A stretch of 64,000 nucleotides of DNA from Microbulbifer sp. THAF38 (GCF_009363535.1 NZ_CP045369.1:4041001-4105000); one strand, 5' to 3'; counted from the first letter of the stretch, positions 35,089-44,711 are shown. Notes: generated from the sequence alone by a model not told the origin. Made by a program: numbers and translations.

Positions 35089-37374
35089 ATGCAGGAGCAC
35101 CCTAACTACCAGGATATCGTTCTGGTCGGCGGCGGCCACGCCCATGCCATAGTGTTGCAAATGTGGGCTATGAATCCGTTGCCGGGCGCGCGCCTGACGC
35201 TGGTTTCCCCGCAGATCCAAACCGCCTATTCAGGCATGTTGCCGGGGATGGTGGCGGGCCACTACTCACTGGATGATACGCATATTGACTTGGCGCGCCT
35301 GTGTCGCGCTGCCGGTGCCCGGTTTATTCAGGCCTGTGCCCACCATATCGACGTAAAAGCCCGCACGGTCTCTCTGCTCGGGCGCCCCCCACTGGAGTAT
35401 GACCTGCTATCCCTGGATGTCGGCGCCACCCCAGTGCGGGAACTGCCAGGTTCTGAGCTGGCCATCCCTATTAAACCCATCGGGCACTTCTACAACTTCT
35501 GGCAAAAGTTGCAAAAGCACGTACAAAAAAACCGAACGCCCCTGCGCCTCGGAATTATTGGGGGCGGTGCCGGCGGCTGCGAGCTAGCCATGGCCATGGC
35601 TCACAGCCTAGAGGAACAGCTCTATTCTGGGCGTGTGCAAATTCACCTGATCCACGCCGCCGACGAAATCCCCCAGGGCTATCCATTCCTCGCACGAAAA
35701 TTAGTAGCGCGAGAACTCCGTAGCCTCGGGGTAGAGGTACACCACAACTGGACCGTGGCGGAAATTAACGAACAGGGCGTGCGTAACAACAGCGGCGATT
35801 TATTGGGGCTGGATCAGGTGCTGCTCACCACCAATGCCTGTGCCCCTCCCTGGCTGGCGGACTCACAGCTTGCGCTGGACGGCAAAGGCTTCGTTCTAGT
35901 AGACAGCAAACTGCGCGCCCAGGGGCACCAGGAAATCTTTGCCGCCGGCGATGTGGCCAGCTTTTCCGCAGGGCCGCTGCCCAAGGCCGGTGTCTACGCG
36001 GTGCGTCAGGGACCCGTGCTCTTCCATAACCTGCGCGCGACTCTCACCGGGCGCCCACTGAAGCGCTATCGCCCGCAGAAGCGCTTTCTCAGCCTGCTGT
36101 CCTGTGGAGGCAGGCGTGCTGTAGCGGTGCGCAATGGAGTTGCCGCAGTGGGCGCGCCACTTTGGCGCTGGAAGGACCATATCGACCGCAGCTTTATGCA
36201 CCGTTTTAGCGATCTGCCCGTCACCATGGAAGAGATGCCGACCGCGCAACCCCAGGAGATACTGAGCCAACGCGAAGGCATTTCTCTGGCGAGCATGCGC
36301 TGTAATGGCTGCGGCGCCAAAGTGGGCCCGGAGGTATTGCGCCGCGCCTTGGCCAAATTGCCCGCGCAACAATCCGATTATCTGTTGCGCGGTCTCGGGG
36401 ATGATGCCGCCGTAATGGACTTACCTTCCTCACAGTTATTGGTGCAAAGTTCCGATCAACTGCGTGCCCCAGTTGCCGATCCTTGGCTGTTTGGAAGACT
36501 CGCTGCTTTGCACGCACTCTCCGATCTATTTGCCATGCATGCGCGCCCTGTAAGTGCGCAGGTATTGGCCACCCTGCCCACCGCAGCAGAGGAAATTACC
36601 CAGCGGGATTTACAACAACTGCTCGCTGGTGCGATTTACGAACTCAATCGCCATCACTGCGTACTATCCGGTGGCCATACCGCCGAGGGCGCGGAACTGC
36701 AATTGGGCCTCACCGTAAATGGCTTGGCCGAGCGGGAGCAATTACTGGAAAAGCGTGGAGCTCATCATGGGGACTGCCTGATATTGAGTAAACCTCTGGG
36801 CATCGGCACCATTCTCGCCGCCGAGGGGATGGGGGAAGCGAAGGGGCGCTGGCTGCAGAAGGCACTGGAAACCATGCTGCACAGTAATGCAGCCGCCGCC
36901 GGAATATTCGCCCAGCACGGCGCTCACGCCCTCACCGATGTCACCGGCTTCGGCCTGCTCGGTCACCTACTGGAAATGCTGAAACCCGATGGACTCGGTG
37001 CCACGCTGATCGCCGAGCCACTGCCGTTAATTCCCGGTGCCCGCCAGTGCATTGAGCGCGGCTGGCTCTCCAGCCTGCAGCCGCAAAATGCCAGCGCCTA
37101 CGCTTATGTGGAAAACCCGCAGGAATGGCAATCCCTGCCACACTGGGCACTGCTCACAGATCCACAAACCTGTGGTGGCCTGCTCGCCTCAGTGCCTGCA
37201 GACAGGGCTGAGCCCTGTGTGCGCGCACTACTGCAGAGTGGTTGCAGCCAAGCTGCCATCATCGGTGTGATCAGCAGTAACGAGAATCCACAACCAAAGG
37301 TAAGCCTGCGCAGAGATGGCCACTGGCGGCAGTTACTTACCCGCGATAACGAAGCGGAACACAGCCAAGTGTGA
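35089..37374 (+). CDS. selD: Selenide, water dikinase fused to NADH-dehydrogenase-like flavoprotein
   Basis: 761 residues. Residues 1-390 are a pyridine-nucleotide-disulfide oxidoreductase domain (VLVGGGHAHAIVL near residue 10 for FAD, LGIIGGGAGGCELAMAMA near residue 160 for NAD(P)H, EIFAAGDVA near residue 282). Residues about 400-750 are SelD, which makes selenophosphate from selenide and ATP: MRCNGCGAKVG with the reactive Cys (encoded by TGC, not by selenocysteine TGA), LLRGLGDDAAV, the LLVQSSDQLRAPV strand and LTDVTGFGLLGHLLEM. This fusion is a known architecture in some bacteria; the flavoprotein half may supply reduced selenium. The product serves the MnmH at 45521-46612. Confidence 0.93.
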   Translation: MQEHPNYQDIVLVGGGHAHAIVLQMWAMNPLPGARLTLVSPQIQTAYSGMLPGMVAGHYSLDDTHIDLARLCRAAGARFIQACAHHIDVKARTVSLLGRPPLEYDLLSLDVGATPVRELPGSELAIPIKPIGHFYNFWQKLQKHVQKNRTPLRLGIIGGGAGGCELAMAMAHSLEEQLYSGRVQIHLIHAADEIPQGYPFLARKLVARELRSLGVEVHHNWTVAEINEQGVRNNSGDLLGLDQVLLTTNACAPPWLADSQLALDGKGFVLVDSKLRAQGHQEIFAAGDVASFSAGPLPKAGVYAVRQGPVLFHNLRATLTGRPLKRYRPQKRFLSLLSCGGRRAVAVRNGVAAVGAPLWRWKDHIDRSFMHRFSDLPVTMEEMPTAQPQEILSQREGISLASMRCNGCGAKVGPEVLRRALAKLPAQQSDYLLRGLGDDAAVMDLPSSQLLVQSSDQLRAPVADPWLFGRLAALHALSDLFAMHARPVSAQVLATLPTAAEEITQRDLQQLLAGAIYELNRHHCVLSGGHTAEGAELQLGLTVNGLAEREQLLEKRGAHHGDCLILSKPLGIGTILAAEGMGEAKGRWLQKALETMLHSNAAAAGIFAQHGAHALTDVTGFGLLGHLLEMLKPDGLGATLIAEPLPLIPGARQCIERGWLSSLQPQNASAYAYVENPQEWQSLPHWALLTDPQTCGGLLASVPADRAEPCVRALLQSGCSQAAIIGVISSNENPQPKVSLRRDGHWRQLLTRDNEAEHSQV

Positions 37375-37556
37375 TAACCCCACTTTTCCTCCAATTTTCA
37401 TCGCCACTGGTTAGGGCCTGTTGATACCAATTGCTATCACTGCCAATGCAGGGGATACTGACGCCAAAACAAGCGCCAGCAGCCAAGTATTGCGGCGATA
37501 GGTCTTCACAGATCGGGGAGTCGGCTTATTAGCAATCGACAGGAAGACCACCCACC

Positions 37557-38864
37557 ATGAAAAAAATTGTGATCGTCGGCGGCGGCGCCAGTGGACTAAT
37601 TCTGGCCACGCGGCTCGGACACTATTTCAGCCTTACTCCAATTCTGGGGAAAAGGCGCAACTCCCCCGCAGCGCAAGTCACTCTGGTCGATAAAAGTCGC
37701 ACCCATATCTGGAAACCCCTGCTCCATCAGGTTGCCGCCGGCGCACTGGACGCCAATATGGACGCCCTCAACTACCAGGTTCACGCTCGCGCCAATGGCT
37801 ATGAGTTTCAACTCGGCGCCCTGCAGTCCCTCGACAGAGAGCGCCGTGTAGTCACCCTGGGTGCAGTGCTGGATGACGAGGGCAATGAACTGGTGCCCCC
37901 CCGCGAGCTTGAATACGACTATTTAGTGCTCTGTATTGGGAGCAAATGCAACGACTTCCACACCCACGGTGTGCGCGACCATTGCGTTTTTCTCGACAGC
38001 AGTGAACAGGCACAGAAATTCCACCAGCAGCTTCTCAATCACTTTTTGCGCCTGGAGACCCACACCAATAAAAATTTGCAGATCGCCATAGTCGGTGGCG
38101 GCGCTACCGGGGTAGAGCTATCGGCAGAATTAGTCGGCGCCAGCAAGCAAATGGGCAACTATGGGCGAATCAGTGCCGACGCTATTGATATCACTGTCAT
38201 TGAGGCTGGGCCGCACCTGCTGCCGGCCCTTCCGGCCCGCTTGGGCAATAACGCCGAACGCGAACTGAGTAAAATGGGTGTCCGCGTACTCACGGGTTGC
38301 AGTATCGCCAGTGCCAGTGACTCAGGTCTCACCACCGGCGATGGCAGGGAAATTCCCGCAGCCATTCGCGTCTGGGCGGCAGGGGTCAAAGCGCCGGAAT
38401 TCCTCAACCGTCTCGACGGGCTCGCCACCAATCGCCTCAACCAGATAGAAGTGAAAACCACTTTACAGAGCCAAAGTGATCCACACATTTTTGCCATAGG
38501 AGACTGTGCCAGTTGCATTGATGGTGACGAGCAGCGGGTACCGCCACGCGCCCAAGCGGCACAACAGATGGCCAAGCTCACCGCCACCAACCTGATCGCT
38601 CTGATTGAAGACAAGCCATTAGGGCATTTTTACTATCGGGATCGCGGTTCACTGGTCTCCCTGAGTAAATACACTGCGGTGGGAAATTTGATGGGCACCC
38701 TGGTAAAAGGCAGCCTCACCATAGAAGGGCGAATTGCCGGACTTGCCTACCGCTCCCTCTATCGCATGCACTTGGCAGCTATCCATGGTTGGCCAAAAGC
38801 CATGCTGCTCTATTTGATCGGTCAGGCCAACCGCGCAGTGAGCCCCCGTCTAAAATTGCATTGA
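37557..38864 (+). CDS. ndh: Type II NADH dehydrogenase (NDH-2)
   Basis: 435 residues. FAD site KKIVIVGGGASGLILATRLG at the very start, NADH site IAIVGGGATGVELSAELVG near residue 180, and the second FAD block IFAIGDCAS near residue 313. The C-terminal amphipathic region (AGLAYRSLYRMHLAAIHGW) fits membrane attachment. NDH-2 passes electrons from NADH to quinone without pumping protons. AGGAAG precedes the ATG. A strong terminator follows, so it is transcribed apart from the sirtuin gene. It is a separate protein from, but distantly related to, the flavoprotein half of the SelD fusion just upstream. Confidence 0.9.
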   Translation: MKKIVIVGGGASGLILATRLGHYFSLTPILGKRRNSPAAQVTLVDKSRTHIWKPLLHQVAAGALDANMDALNYQVHARANGYEFQLGALQSLDRERRVVTLGAVLDDEGNELVPPRELEYDYLVLCIGSKCNDFHTHGVRDHCVFLDSSEQAQKFHQQLLNHFLRLETHTNKNLQIAIVGGGATGVELSAELVGASKQMGNYGRISADAIDITVIEAGPHLLPALPARLGNNAERELSKMGVRVLTGCSIASASDSGLTTGDGREIPAAIRVWAAGVKAPEFLNRLDGLATNRLNQIEVKTTLQSQSDPHIFAIGDCASCIDGDEQRVPPRAQAAQQMAKLTATNLIALIEDKPLGHFYYRDRGSLVSLSKYTAVGNLMGTLVKGSLTIEGRIAGLAYRSLYRMHLAAIHGWPKAMLLYLIGQANRAVSPRLKLH

Positions 38865-38890
38865 TAAAAAAATTATTAAACCCATAAAAA

Positions 38891-38920
38891 GGGCGGCCTA
38901 TCCAGGCCGCCCTTACTTTT
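38891..38920 (+). terminator. Rho-independent terminator of ndh
   Basis: GGGCGGCCT ATCC AGGCCGCCC hairpin, then TTACTTTT, 26 bases after the stop. An A-run before the stem may let it act in both directions. Confidence 0.9.
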
Positions 38921-39068
38921 AAACCTACAAATGTTCACAGATCGTTTCACATTTTTACCCTCCCCCAGGTAATTTAGGTTTTCTGGCTTCAGGTAAAATA
39001 TTTTTCTACGTAAACTAACCAATATATGTTTATCTCTTAATCACCGCAGATTGGCGACATTTTTTCCT

Positions 39069-39773
39069 ATGCAATATCAACGTATCGTAGTGCTGACCGG
39101 TGCCGGTATTTCGGCGGAATCCGGTATCCGAACTTTTCGCGGGGTCGATGGCTTGTGGGAAAACCAGCGTATAGAAGATGTCGCCACTCCCGAAGCCTTT
39201 GAACGCAACCCACAACTGGTGCAGCGCTTTTATAACGAGCGCCGCCAACAGCTACTGTCTGGTGCTATAGCTCCCAACCCGGCCCATCGAGCCTTAGCCG
39301 AACTGGAAAAAGAATTTTCCGGAGACTTTTTATTAGTTACCCAAAATATCGATGACCTGCACGAACGCGCTGGCAGCAGCAACCTGATCCACATGCACGG
39401 TGAACTACTCAAAGCGCGCTGCAGTGTCAGCGGCCAGCTATTTTCCTTACAGGGGGAGTTACAGGTGACGGATCGTTGCGACTGCTGTGGACTGTCCGGC
39501 ACCTTGCGCCCCCATGTGGTTTGGTTTGGGGAAATGCCATTGCAGATGGAGACTATTTACGCAGCTTTGAGTCAGTGCGATCTATTTATCAGCATCGGTA
39601 CCTCTGGCAATGTCTACCCGGCGGCCGGTTTTGTGGAGTGCGCTAACCTCGCGGGTGCGCACAGTGTGGAATTAAATTTGGAACCCAGTAGTGTGGGGGA
39701 TGCCTTCGCCGAGCACCGCTATGGGCCTGCCTCGAAGATTGTCGGCAGTTTTGTACAGGAGCTGCTCGGCTAG
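39069..39773 (+). CDS. cobB: CobB-type NAD-dependent protein deacylase (sirtuin)
   Basis: 234 residues from ATG at 39069 (TTG at 39051 would add six). NAD-binding motif [19 protein letters not shown], catalytic [12 protein letters not shown] and IHMHGEL, zinc site CSVSGQ and CDCCG, then [27 protein letters not shown] and ELNLEP match E. coli CobB closely, including the CSxSG form with one Cys replaced. FYNERRRQLL holds the Tyr and Arg that let CobB/SIRT5 enzymes remove succinyl as well as acetyl groups. It regulates protein acylation, for example of acetyl-CoA synthetase. Confidence 0.95.
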   Translation: MQYQRIVVLTGAGISAESGIRTFRGVDGLWENQRIEDVATPEAFERNPQLVQRFYNERRQQLLSGAIAPNPAHRALAELEKEFSGDFLLVTQNIDDLHERAGSSNLIHMHGELLKARCSVSGQLFSLQGELQVTDRCDCCGLSGTLRPHVVWFGEMPLQMETIYAALSQCDLFISIGTSGNVYPAAGFVECANLAGAHSVELNLEPSSVGDAFAEHRYGPASKIVGSFVQELLG

Positions 39774-39792
39774 GAAGAATATCCGTTGAGAA

Positions 39793-40362
39793 CTACTGGG
39801 TTTCCGAGTGCTCGGCCATTTTGTTTTCTCTACTGTCCTCACCGTAACGTTGTAGCAGGGTGGTCACCTGTCCGCGATCACGAATTACAATATAGAGTCG
39901 ATCATATTCATCCGATTCCCTGATCGGCGCACCCTGCTCCCCTCCGAGCAGCGCCACCATCTCCGAGGTAGTGTTACTATGCCCCACCACTAAGATACGA
40001 TCACCAGCCTGCTCCAATTCCATAGCAAACTCTTTTAGATTGCGATAATCATAGCTTTTAATCGTTAAGCCCCGCTGCTCGGCCAGTGGGCGGGCGGTTT
40101 CCTTGGTGCGAATAAAATCGGTGCTGTACACCGCATCAATTTCCACACCCTCGAGGATCCGAGCCAATTGTTCAGCGCGCGCTTTTCCGGCCTCTGCGAG
40201 TTGCGGATCTCTACCGGCATCCGGCCCCCGCTGTTTTTCCCCATGGCGCACCAGATAAATCACCTGGCTACTGGTATTTGATGGTGCGGTATCCGCCCAG
40301 GCATTGAGCCCGCTCAGGGTTGTAAAACAAAAAACTAGCAGGCCGATGATTCGGGTAAACAC
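39793..40362 (-). CDS. Exported histidine phosphatase family protein
   Basis: 189 residues from GTG at 40362. Signal peptide (FTRIIGLLVFCFTTLSGLNAWA), then the phosphatase motif IYLVRHGEKQ with the His nucleophile near residue 39, DAVYSTDFIRTKETA, and the second catalytic His in ILVVGHSNTT. Related to SixA/phosphoglycerate-mutase-like proteins but exported. The substrate is unknown. It is convergent with the sirtuin gene 19 bases away. Confidence 0.88.
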   Translation of the reverse strand: MFTRIIGLLVFCFTTLSGLNAWADTAPSNTSSQVIYLVRHGEKQRGPDAGRDPQLAEAGKARAEQLARILEGVEIDAVYSTDFIRTKETARPLAEQRGLTIKSYDYRNLKEFAMELEQAGDRILVVGHSNTTSEMVALLGGEQGAPIRESDEYDRLYIVIRDRGQVTTLLQRYGEDSRENKMAEHSETQ

Positions 40363-40495
40363 AGAAAAACTCTCTCAATCCAATCATTGGCCGGAGGTTA
40401 TGCAAAAGATATTAGGGAAAGTAAACCCGTATTCGATGAAATACAGGAAAATGCGTTTAATTTTTAAGAAGTGTAAAGATAACTGTGGCGAGAAG

Positions 40496-40526
40496 TATCC
40501 AGCACCGGTATTACCGGTACTGGATA
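40496..40526 (-). terminator. Near-perfect palindrome after the H-NS/MvaT-like gene
   Basis: Fifteen-base arms TATCCAGCACCGGTA and TACCGGTACTGGATA around one T. In minus-strand RNA the only mismatch becomes a G-U pair, so it probably works as a hairpin at the end of that gene, 17 bases after its stop. There is no T-run, so intrinsic termination is not certain. Confidence 0.45.
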
Positions 40527-40542
40527 GGGAGCCAGAGAGGAG

Positions 40543-41019
40543 TTAGATCTTCCACTCTTTCACGGTTTCCAGACCGTATTCATCGATCCACTGGCTCAGC
40601 GCTTTAGGATTGCGCTTTTTCTTTTCTACAGTGGCACCGGTATAAGGGTTGCGGTAGTGACCGGTTTCCAGCTTAGGCTCGGCAGACTTGCTGGCAGCAG
40701 CGGCACGGCGGCCGCGACGGGGGGTATCACCCTCTTTTTTCAGGTGACGGGCCACACGAGACTTAAGAGTCTGTACGTAGTCTGGAGCGTCTTCATCATT
40801 CAGCTGGTCTACCAGCCACTCAACGACCTGACGGCCACGTGCAACGAAGAATTCCTCTTCTTCCATGTGGTATTCGGCGGCCAGATTAACCAGCGCCTTA
40901 TCAAAAGCAATAACGCCATCTTTTTTGCGCTCTGCCTGAGCCATTTGCTCTTGCAGTTCTTCTATTCTTGCCTGGTGTTCGGCAATTTGTTGTTCGAGTT
41001 GTTCGTATTCCTGGAACAT
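40543..41019 (-). CDS. H-NS/MvaT-family nucleoid protein
   Basis: 158 residues. The first 50 are a coiled coil for oligomerisation (YEQLEQQIAEHQARIEELQE and QMAQAERKK). The linker is basic (PRRGRRAAAAS). The last 45 residues have YRNPYTGATVEKKKRNPKALSQWI-type sequence ending in WKI, the DNA-binding domain pattern of MvaT/Bv3F-like H-NS proteins. Such proteins bind A+T-rich, often horizontally acquired, DNA and silence it. This genome segment includes long A+T-rich foreign blocks (for example 12500-29600) that would be natural targets. It is alone, with a long upstream region carrying GCCGA/TCGGC repeats. Confidence 0.82.
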   Translation of the reverse strand: MFQEYEQLEQQIAEHQARIEELQEQMAQAERKKDGVIAFDKALVNLAAEYHMEEEEFFVARGRQVVEWLVDQLNDEDAPDYVQTLKSRVARHLKKEGDTPRRGRRAAAASKSAEPKLETGHYRNPYTGATVEKKKRNPKALSQWIDEYGLETVKEWKI

Positions 41020-41565
41020 TCAATAAACCTCAACGACGGTTATTAAAAATACAGAGTAAACACTGTGGCGGAAACCGACACAGAGTCGAGCCCGGTTATT
41101 CGAAATATCAAAATTGTTAACAGCACCACTAGCCGATTACAGGCGGTTAAATGATGTTATATTCGGCATATTACGAATTAGCCGAATGCAAAAACGAGAT
41201 ATCGTTGCACCGGTCGACTCCAGTGCTAGATATGTTCGGCAAATACATTATTTAAAGCTAGCCGACTTCAGCCATCTCCGGTATTGAACCCGAAACACTG
41301 ATTATATTTCTCGGCTGAGGTCGCGAATAATAATCTTTCGCCAACAAATATCAACTGTTTACGCTCTATCATTTGAATATAATAGGATTCTTCGCTCTTA
41401 TCGCTAACAAAGTGTAACAAAGGCGGCGATATCTGCCTCAACAAAAGGATATTCAAACACTCCTGTTTTGGCTATATTGTATCTGCAGTCGCCAATTGCA
41501 AATTATTGCACAGACTTTTGTTATAGCACCCATTGCAAAAAACCATTGGATAACCACTGTAAGCT
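41020..41565. other. Long intergenic region with repeated GCCGA/TCGGC motifs
   Basis: 546 bases between the H-NS/MvaT-like gene and the CBS gene (divergent). ATTCGGC (41161-41167) and GCCGAAT (41181-41187) form an inverted repeat; TCGGC (41236-41240) and GCCGA (41261-41265) form a second; TAGCCGA occurs again at 41130-41136. A reverse 62-codon frame at 41268-41456 has no support. Probably the regulatory region of one or both genes. Confidence 0.5.
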
Positions 41566-42012
41566 ATGTCCAATACCCACAATATCCATCATATGCCCAC
41601 TCTAGCGGCACTGATGACACCTTTCCCCTACCATATTGATATCGATGCCACGGTCGAGGAAGCCCTCGCGCTGATGGAAGAGCACAAGGTGCGCCACCTA
41701 CCGGTGACCCGCGCCGGTGATCTGGAGACGGTTATCTCCAAAGGGGATATCGAAAGGGCCAATGCACCGGGACACCGTTTGGAAGAGCAGCAACTGTATG
41801 TCCACGACTTGTGCGCGCGCCGCCCTTTTATTGCCGATATCCACGATCCATTGGATAAGATTCTCATGGCCATGGCGGATACCGGAATCGGCTCGGTGCT
41901 GGTTATGCGCGAGGGGGAACTGGTGGGTATCATCACAGTGACCGATATCCTGCGCTTTTGCGGCAACTACCTTGCGGAGCTGGCGCAACCGGTGGACGAC
42001 TCCATCGCCTGA
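41566..42012 (+). CDS. Tandem CBS-domain protein
   Basis: 148 residues made of two CBS motifs (about residues 13-70 and 80-138): ATVEEALALMEEHKVRHLPV and DPLDKILMAMADTGIGSVLV followed by GIITVTDIL. CBS pairs bind adenosine nucleotides and act as energy sensors. No other domain is attached. It is convergent with the SLC13 permease, with only two bases between the stops. Confidence 0.88.
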   Translation: MSNTHNIHHMPTLAALMTPFPYHIDIDATVEEALALMEEHKVRHLPVTRAGDLETVISKGDIERANAPGHRLEEQQLYVHDLCARRPFIADIHDPLDKILMAMADTGIGSVLVMREGELVGIITVTDILRFCGNYLAELAQPVDDSIA

Positions 42013-42014
42013 GC

Positions 42015-43871
42015 TCAGAGTGGCCATACCCACAGCAGCATAGGGATACTCACAACCACCACCAGTATCTCCAGGGGCAGGCCCATGCGCCAGTAGTCGC
42101 CAAAGTCAAAACCGCCCGGCCCCAGGATTAGGGTATTGTTCTGGTGGCCCACCGGCGTGAGAAAGGCGCAGGATGCACCGATCGCCACCGCCATTAAAAA
42201 GCTATCTGGATTCACCGCTAATTGCTCGGCAGTACTGATGGCAATTGAGCACATCACCGCCGCGGTAGCCACATTGTTCATAAAGTCCGAAAGGGTCATA
42301 GTGATGATTAATATCAAGGCCAGAGCCACTACCGAGCTACCCTGAGCCAGGTTATCCAGCAGTACTTGTGCCACCAGATCCGCCGCGCCTGTCCTCTCTA
42401 TGACCTCAGCCACAGCGATCAGAGTGCCCAATAAGACAATCACCGATCCATCCAGAGCCTCGTAAATATTGCGCAGTGGCACAACTTTCAGCGCCATAAA
42501 AGCCAGCACACAGGTGGCGAATGAGACTGCTGCAGGCACCAAACCAAAGGCCGCCCCCGCCACTCCCAACGCCATGGCAATCAGGGCGATTGCGGCCTTC
42601 TCTTTATTGGGCATGCCGATATCCCGTTGGGCCAAAGGCACACAACCCTGATCCCGTGCAAAGTTGCTGAGGTTGTCATCGGGGCCCATCATCAACAGGG
42701 CATCGCCCGCTTGCAGCGGTGTTGAGCGCAGCCGCCGCACGGAACGACGTCCCCGTCGGGACAGGGCGAGCAGATTGATCTGATAGCGGGTCGAAAGGTG
42801 TACAAACTGAATCGAGCGCCCCACCAGGAATGAATCGGGCATCACTACCAGTTCGCGAAGCTGCATTTCCTCGCCAGCGGGTACGCCCTTATCTTTATCC
42901 TGATCCTTTTTCCGTCCATCAGTATCCTCCAGTGGTTTCGCGCCGCCGAGCTGTACAACAACCTTTTTGTCCTTTTCCGTCTCAGTGCCGCCTACCATTT
43001 TCAGCCCCAGCCTGGATAAACTGGCAGCCAGGGATTCGGGCTCGGCCTCAATCACCAGAATGTCCCCGCTTTGCACCCTCTGCCAGGGAGCGACCGCCGC
43101 GACCCTGGCATCGCTTTGCACCAACCCAACCACCTGTGCATCCTCGGCACTCAGCACCTTGCCAATTTCTCCCAGGCTCTTACCCACGGCCGCACTCTTT
43201 TCCCCGACCAGAGCCTCAGTTAGGTAGGTTCCTGTGTCAAAACTGGCCGCACCCGTCTGGCCACGACCGGGCACTAGGCGCCAACCCAGCAGGCCGATAA
43301 ACAGCAATCCCACCAGAGTCACCACTAAACCTACCGGTGTGAAATCGAACATGCCGTAACTACCAGCCCCCGCGCTATCTCGGAAACCAGAGACCACCAG
43401 GTTTGGCGGCGTACCGATCAGGGTGGTCATGCCACCGAGAATGGTTGCGAAAGACAACGGCATCAACACCTTACCCGGGGCCAAGCCCTGTTTTTCCGCC
43501 ATATCCGCCGCCACCGGCATCAACAGCGCCAAAGCCCCTACATTGTTCATAAAGCCGGATAAGAGAGCACCGAGCCCGGTAAGCAATAACATGGATATTG
43601 TGATGTTGCCGCTACGCGGTACTACCCGCTGAGCCAGGGCCCCCATAGCGCCAGTATTCTGCAGGCCGCGACTGAGAATCAGCACGCAGGCCACGGTAAC
43701 CACAGCGGGATGACCAAATCCAGCAAAGGCTTTTTCAGGAGGGATTAATCCGAAGAAAACACAAACGAGCAGGGAAGACAGCGCCACCATATCGTGGCGC
43801 CAAGGCCCCCAGATAAACAGCACTATCGTAATCGCGAGAATGATTAAAATCAGCAGCTGATCGAGGGTCAT
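42015..43871 (-). CDS. SLC13-family permease with two TrkA-C (RCK_C) domains
   Basis: 618 residues. N-terminal membrane half (about 1-200) with SGFMNNVGALALLMPVA and TTLIGTPPNLVVSGF, the sodium/dicarboxylate or sulfate-type anion carrier motifs; two cytoplasmic RCK_C domains (about 205-290 and 330-410; LTEALVGEKSAAVGKSLGEI and LRELVVMPDSFLVGRSI); then the second membrane half with the repeated SDFMNNVATAAVM motif. Predicted uptake of a divalent anion coupled to sodium; the exact substrate cannot be read from sequence. A charged insert (GGTETEKDKKVVV to KDQDKDKG, about 295-330) separates the RCK_C domains. Confidence 0.9.
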   Translation of the reverse strand: MTLDQLLILIILAITIVLFIWGPWRHDMVALSSLLVCVFFGLIPPEKAFAGFGHPAVVTVACVLILSRGLQNTGAMGALAQRVVPRSGNITISMLLLTGLGALLSGFMNNVGALALLMPVAADMAEKQGLAPGKVLMPLSFATILGGMTTLIGTPPNLVVSGFRDSAGAGSYGMFDFTPVGLVVTLVGLLFIGLLGWRLVPGRGQTGAASFDTGTYLTEALVGEKSAAVGKSLGEIGKVLSAEDAQVVGLVQSDARVAAVAPWQRVQSGDILVIEAEPESLAASLSRLGLKMVGGTETEKDKKVVVQLGGAKPLEDTDGRKKDQDKDKGVPAGEEMQLRELVVMPDSFLVGRSIQFVHLSTRYQINLLALSRRGRRSVRRLRSTPLQAGDALLMMGPDDNLSNFARDQGCVPLAQRDIGMPNKEKAAIALIAMALGVAGAAFGLVPAAVSFATCVLAFMALKVVPLRNIYEALDGSVIVLLGTLIAVAEVIERTGAADLVAQVLLDNLAQGSSVVALALILIITMTLSDFMNNVATAAVMCSIAISTAEQLAVNPDSFLMAVAIGASCAFLTPVGHQNNTLILGPGGFDFGDYWRMGLPLEILVVVVSIPMLLWVWPL

Positions 43872-44072
43872 ATAGAGGAGCGCCTAATGCAACGCACAGG
43901 GAAATTCCCACAGGGCGACTTATTCAGGGTATACAAGGATTAAGGCTAAAGAGGAAAAATGGCGCCAGAACACTGGATTCTATTGAGAGGTATTTGTGCC
44001 GAAATTTACTTCTTCTGCCTTTATCAACGAAGTAAATCGTTCGGAATAGAAATAACGAGAAAGAGTTTCAAT

Positions 44073-44088
44073 CGCACATCCCTGTGCG
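44073..44088. repeat. REP-like hairpin, core ACAGGGATGT (reverse orientation)
   Basis: CGCACATCCCTGTGCG, a 6-base-arm palindrome in the 243-base gap between the permease and the caspase-like gene. Its complement shares 15 bases (GCACAGGGATGTGCG) with the hairpin at 56757. Confidence 0.6.
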
Positions 44089-44114
44089 GTTTGGGGCCAG
44101 CGTTGCTGTCCTAA

Positions 44115-44711
44115 TTAAGCTAAGGTGAAGGTCACCGCCCGCTCCTCAAGGGGGTAAAACTGGGTACCCACCTTGATACATACCCGCATAGTACTGCAGG
44201 AAAACCAACCTCGATATCCCGTTACCTGGAGGCTCCCGTGCGTTGTAGCCATCCTCTGCAACAGGCGCTGGGCCCAAGGTCTCAGTTTTTCGCCGTCATA
44301 GCCCGAACCACAGGCACACACATGAAGATTTACGAAATTGGCGGGTAGTCCCTCTTTAATCAGGGTGCTCGCCAATTCTGTTGGCGTGTAAGTTTTCCAT
44401 TCCCCCCCAGTCCACTTCGGCGTTCCATTTACATACACTTTTTTCTGTACATTTTTTCCCACAGATCGCTCAGCACCGATCATTTGACCATCCGGCGCCC
44501 CCGTTCCGTGCGTAACAATATAAAGGGTATCCTCTGGCCTCAATTTACTGAGGCACTTATCGACCCAACGATACATCGCTTTCCCAACACCAGAAGTTAC
44601 CTTATTCGCAAGTATCTGGTTTACTGGGATATTCCAAGCCCCAGCCAAACTCTTTGCGTACTCCTGCATTTCATCGCTATTAATGGGAATATAAATATAA
44701 CTTTTTGCCAT
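44115..44711 (-). CDS. Predicted caspase-like (clan CD, C80/CHAT-like) cysteine protease, orphan
   Basis: 198 residues from ATG at 44711, which has GGGAAG about eight bases upstream (ATG at 44732 adds seven). A strand ending TLYIVTHGTG (His 68) and a second ending FVNLHVCACGSGYDG (Cys 134) give the His/Cys layout of caspase-fold peptidases; between them TPTELASTLIKEGLP matches the helix that precedes the Cys strand in C80 and CHAT proteins. No other domain, no signal peptide. Neighbours give no hint of a substrate or activator. Fold and catalytic pair are inferred from pattern; activity is untested. Confidence 0.5.
   Translation of the reverse strand: MAKSYIYIPINSDEMQEYAKSLAGAWNIPVNQILANKVTSGVGKAMYRWVDKCLSKLRPEDTLYIVTHGTGAPDGQMIGAERSVGKNVQKKVYVNGTPKWTGGEWKTYTPTELASTLIKEGLPANFVNLHVCACGSGYDGEKLRPWAQRLLQRMATTHGSLQVTGYRGWFSCSTMRVCIKVGTQFYPLEERAVTFTLA

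Noticed and set aside
41268..41456. Reverse 62-codon frame in the regulatory gap
   Set aside because: No ribosome site, no domain, lies in the GCCGA-repeat region.
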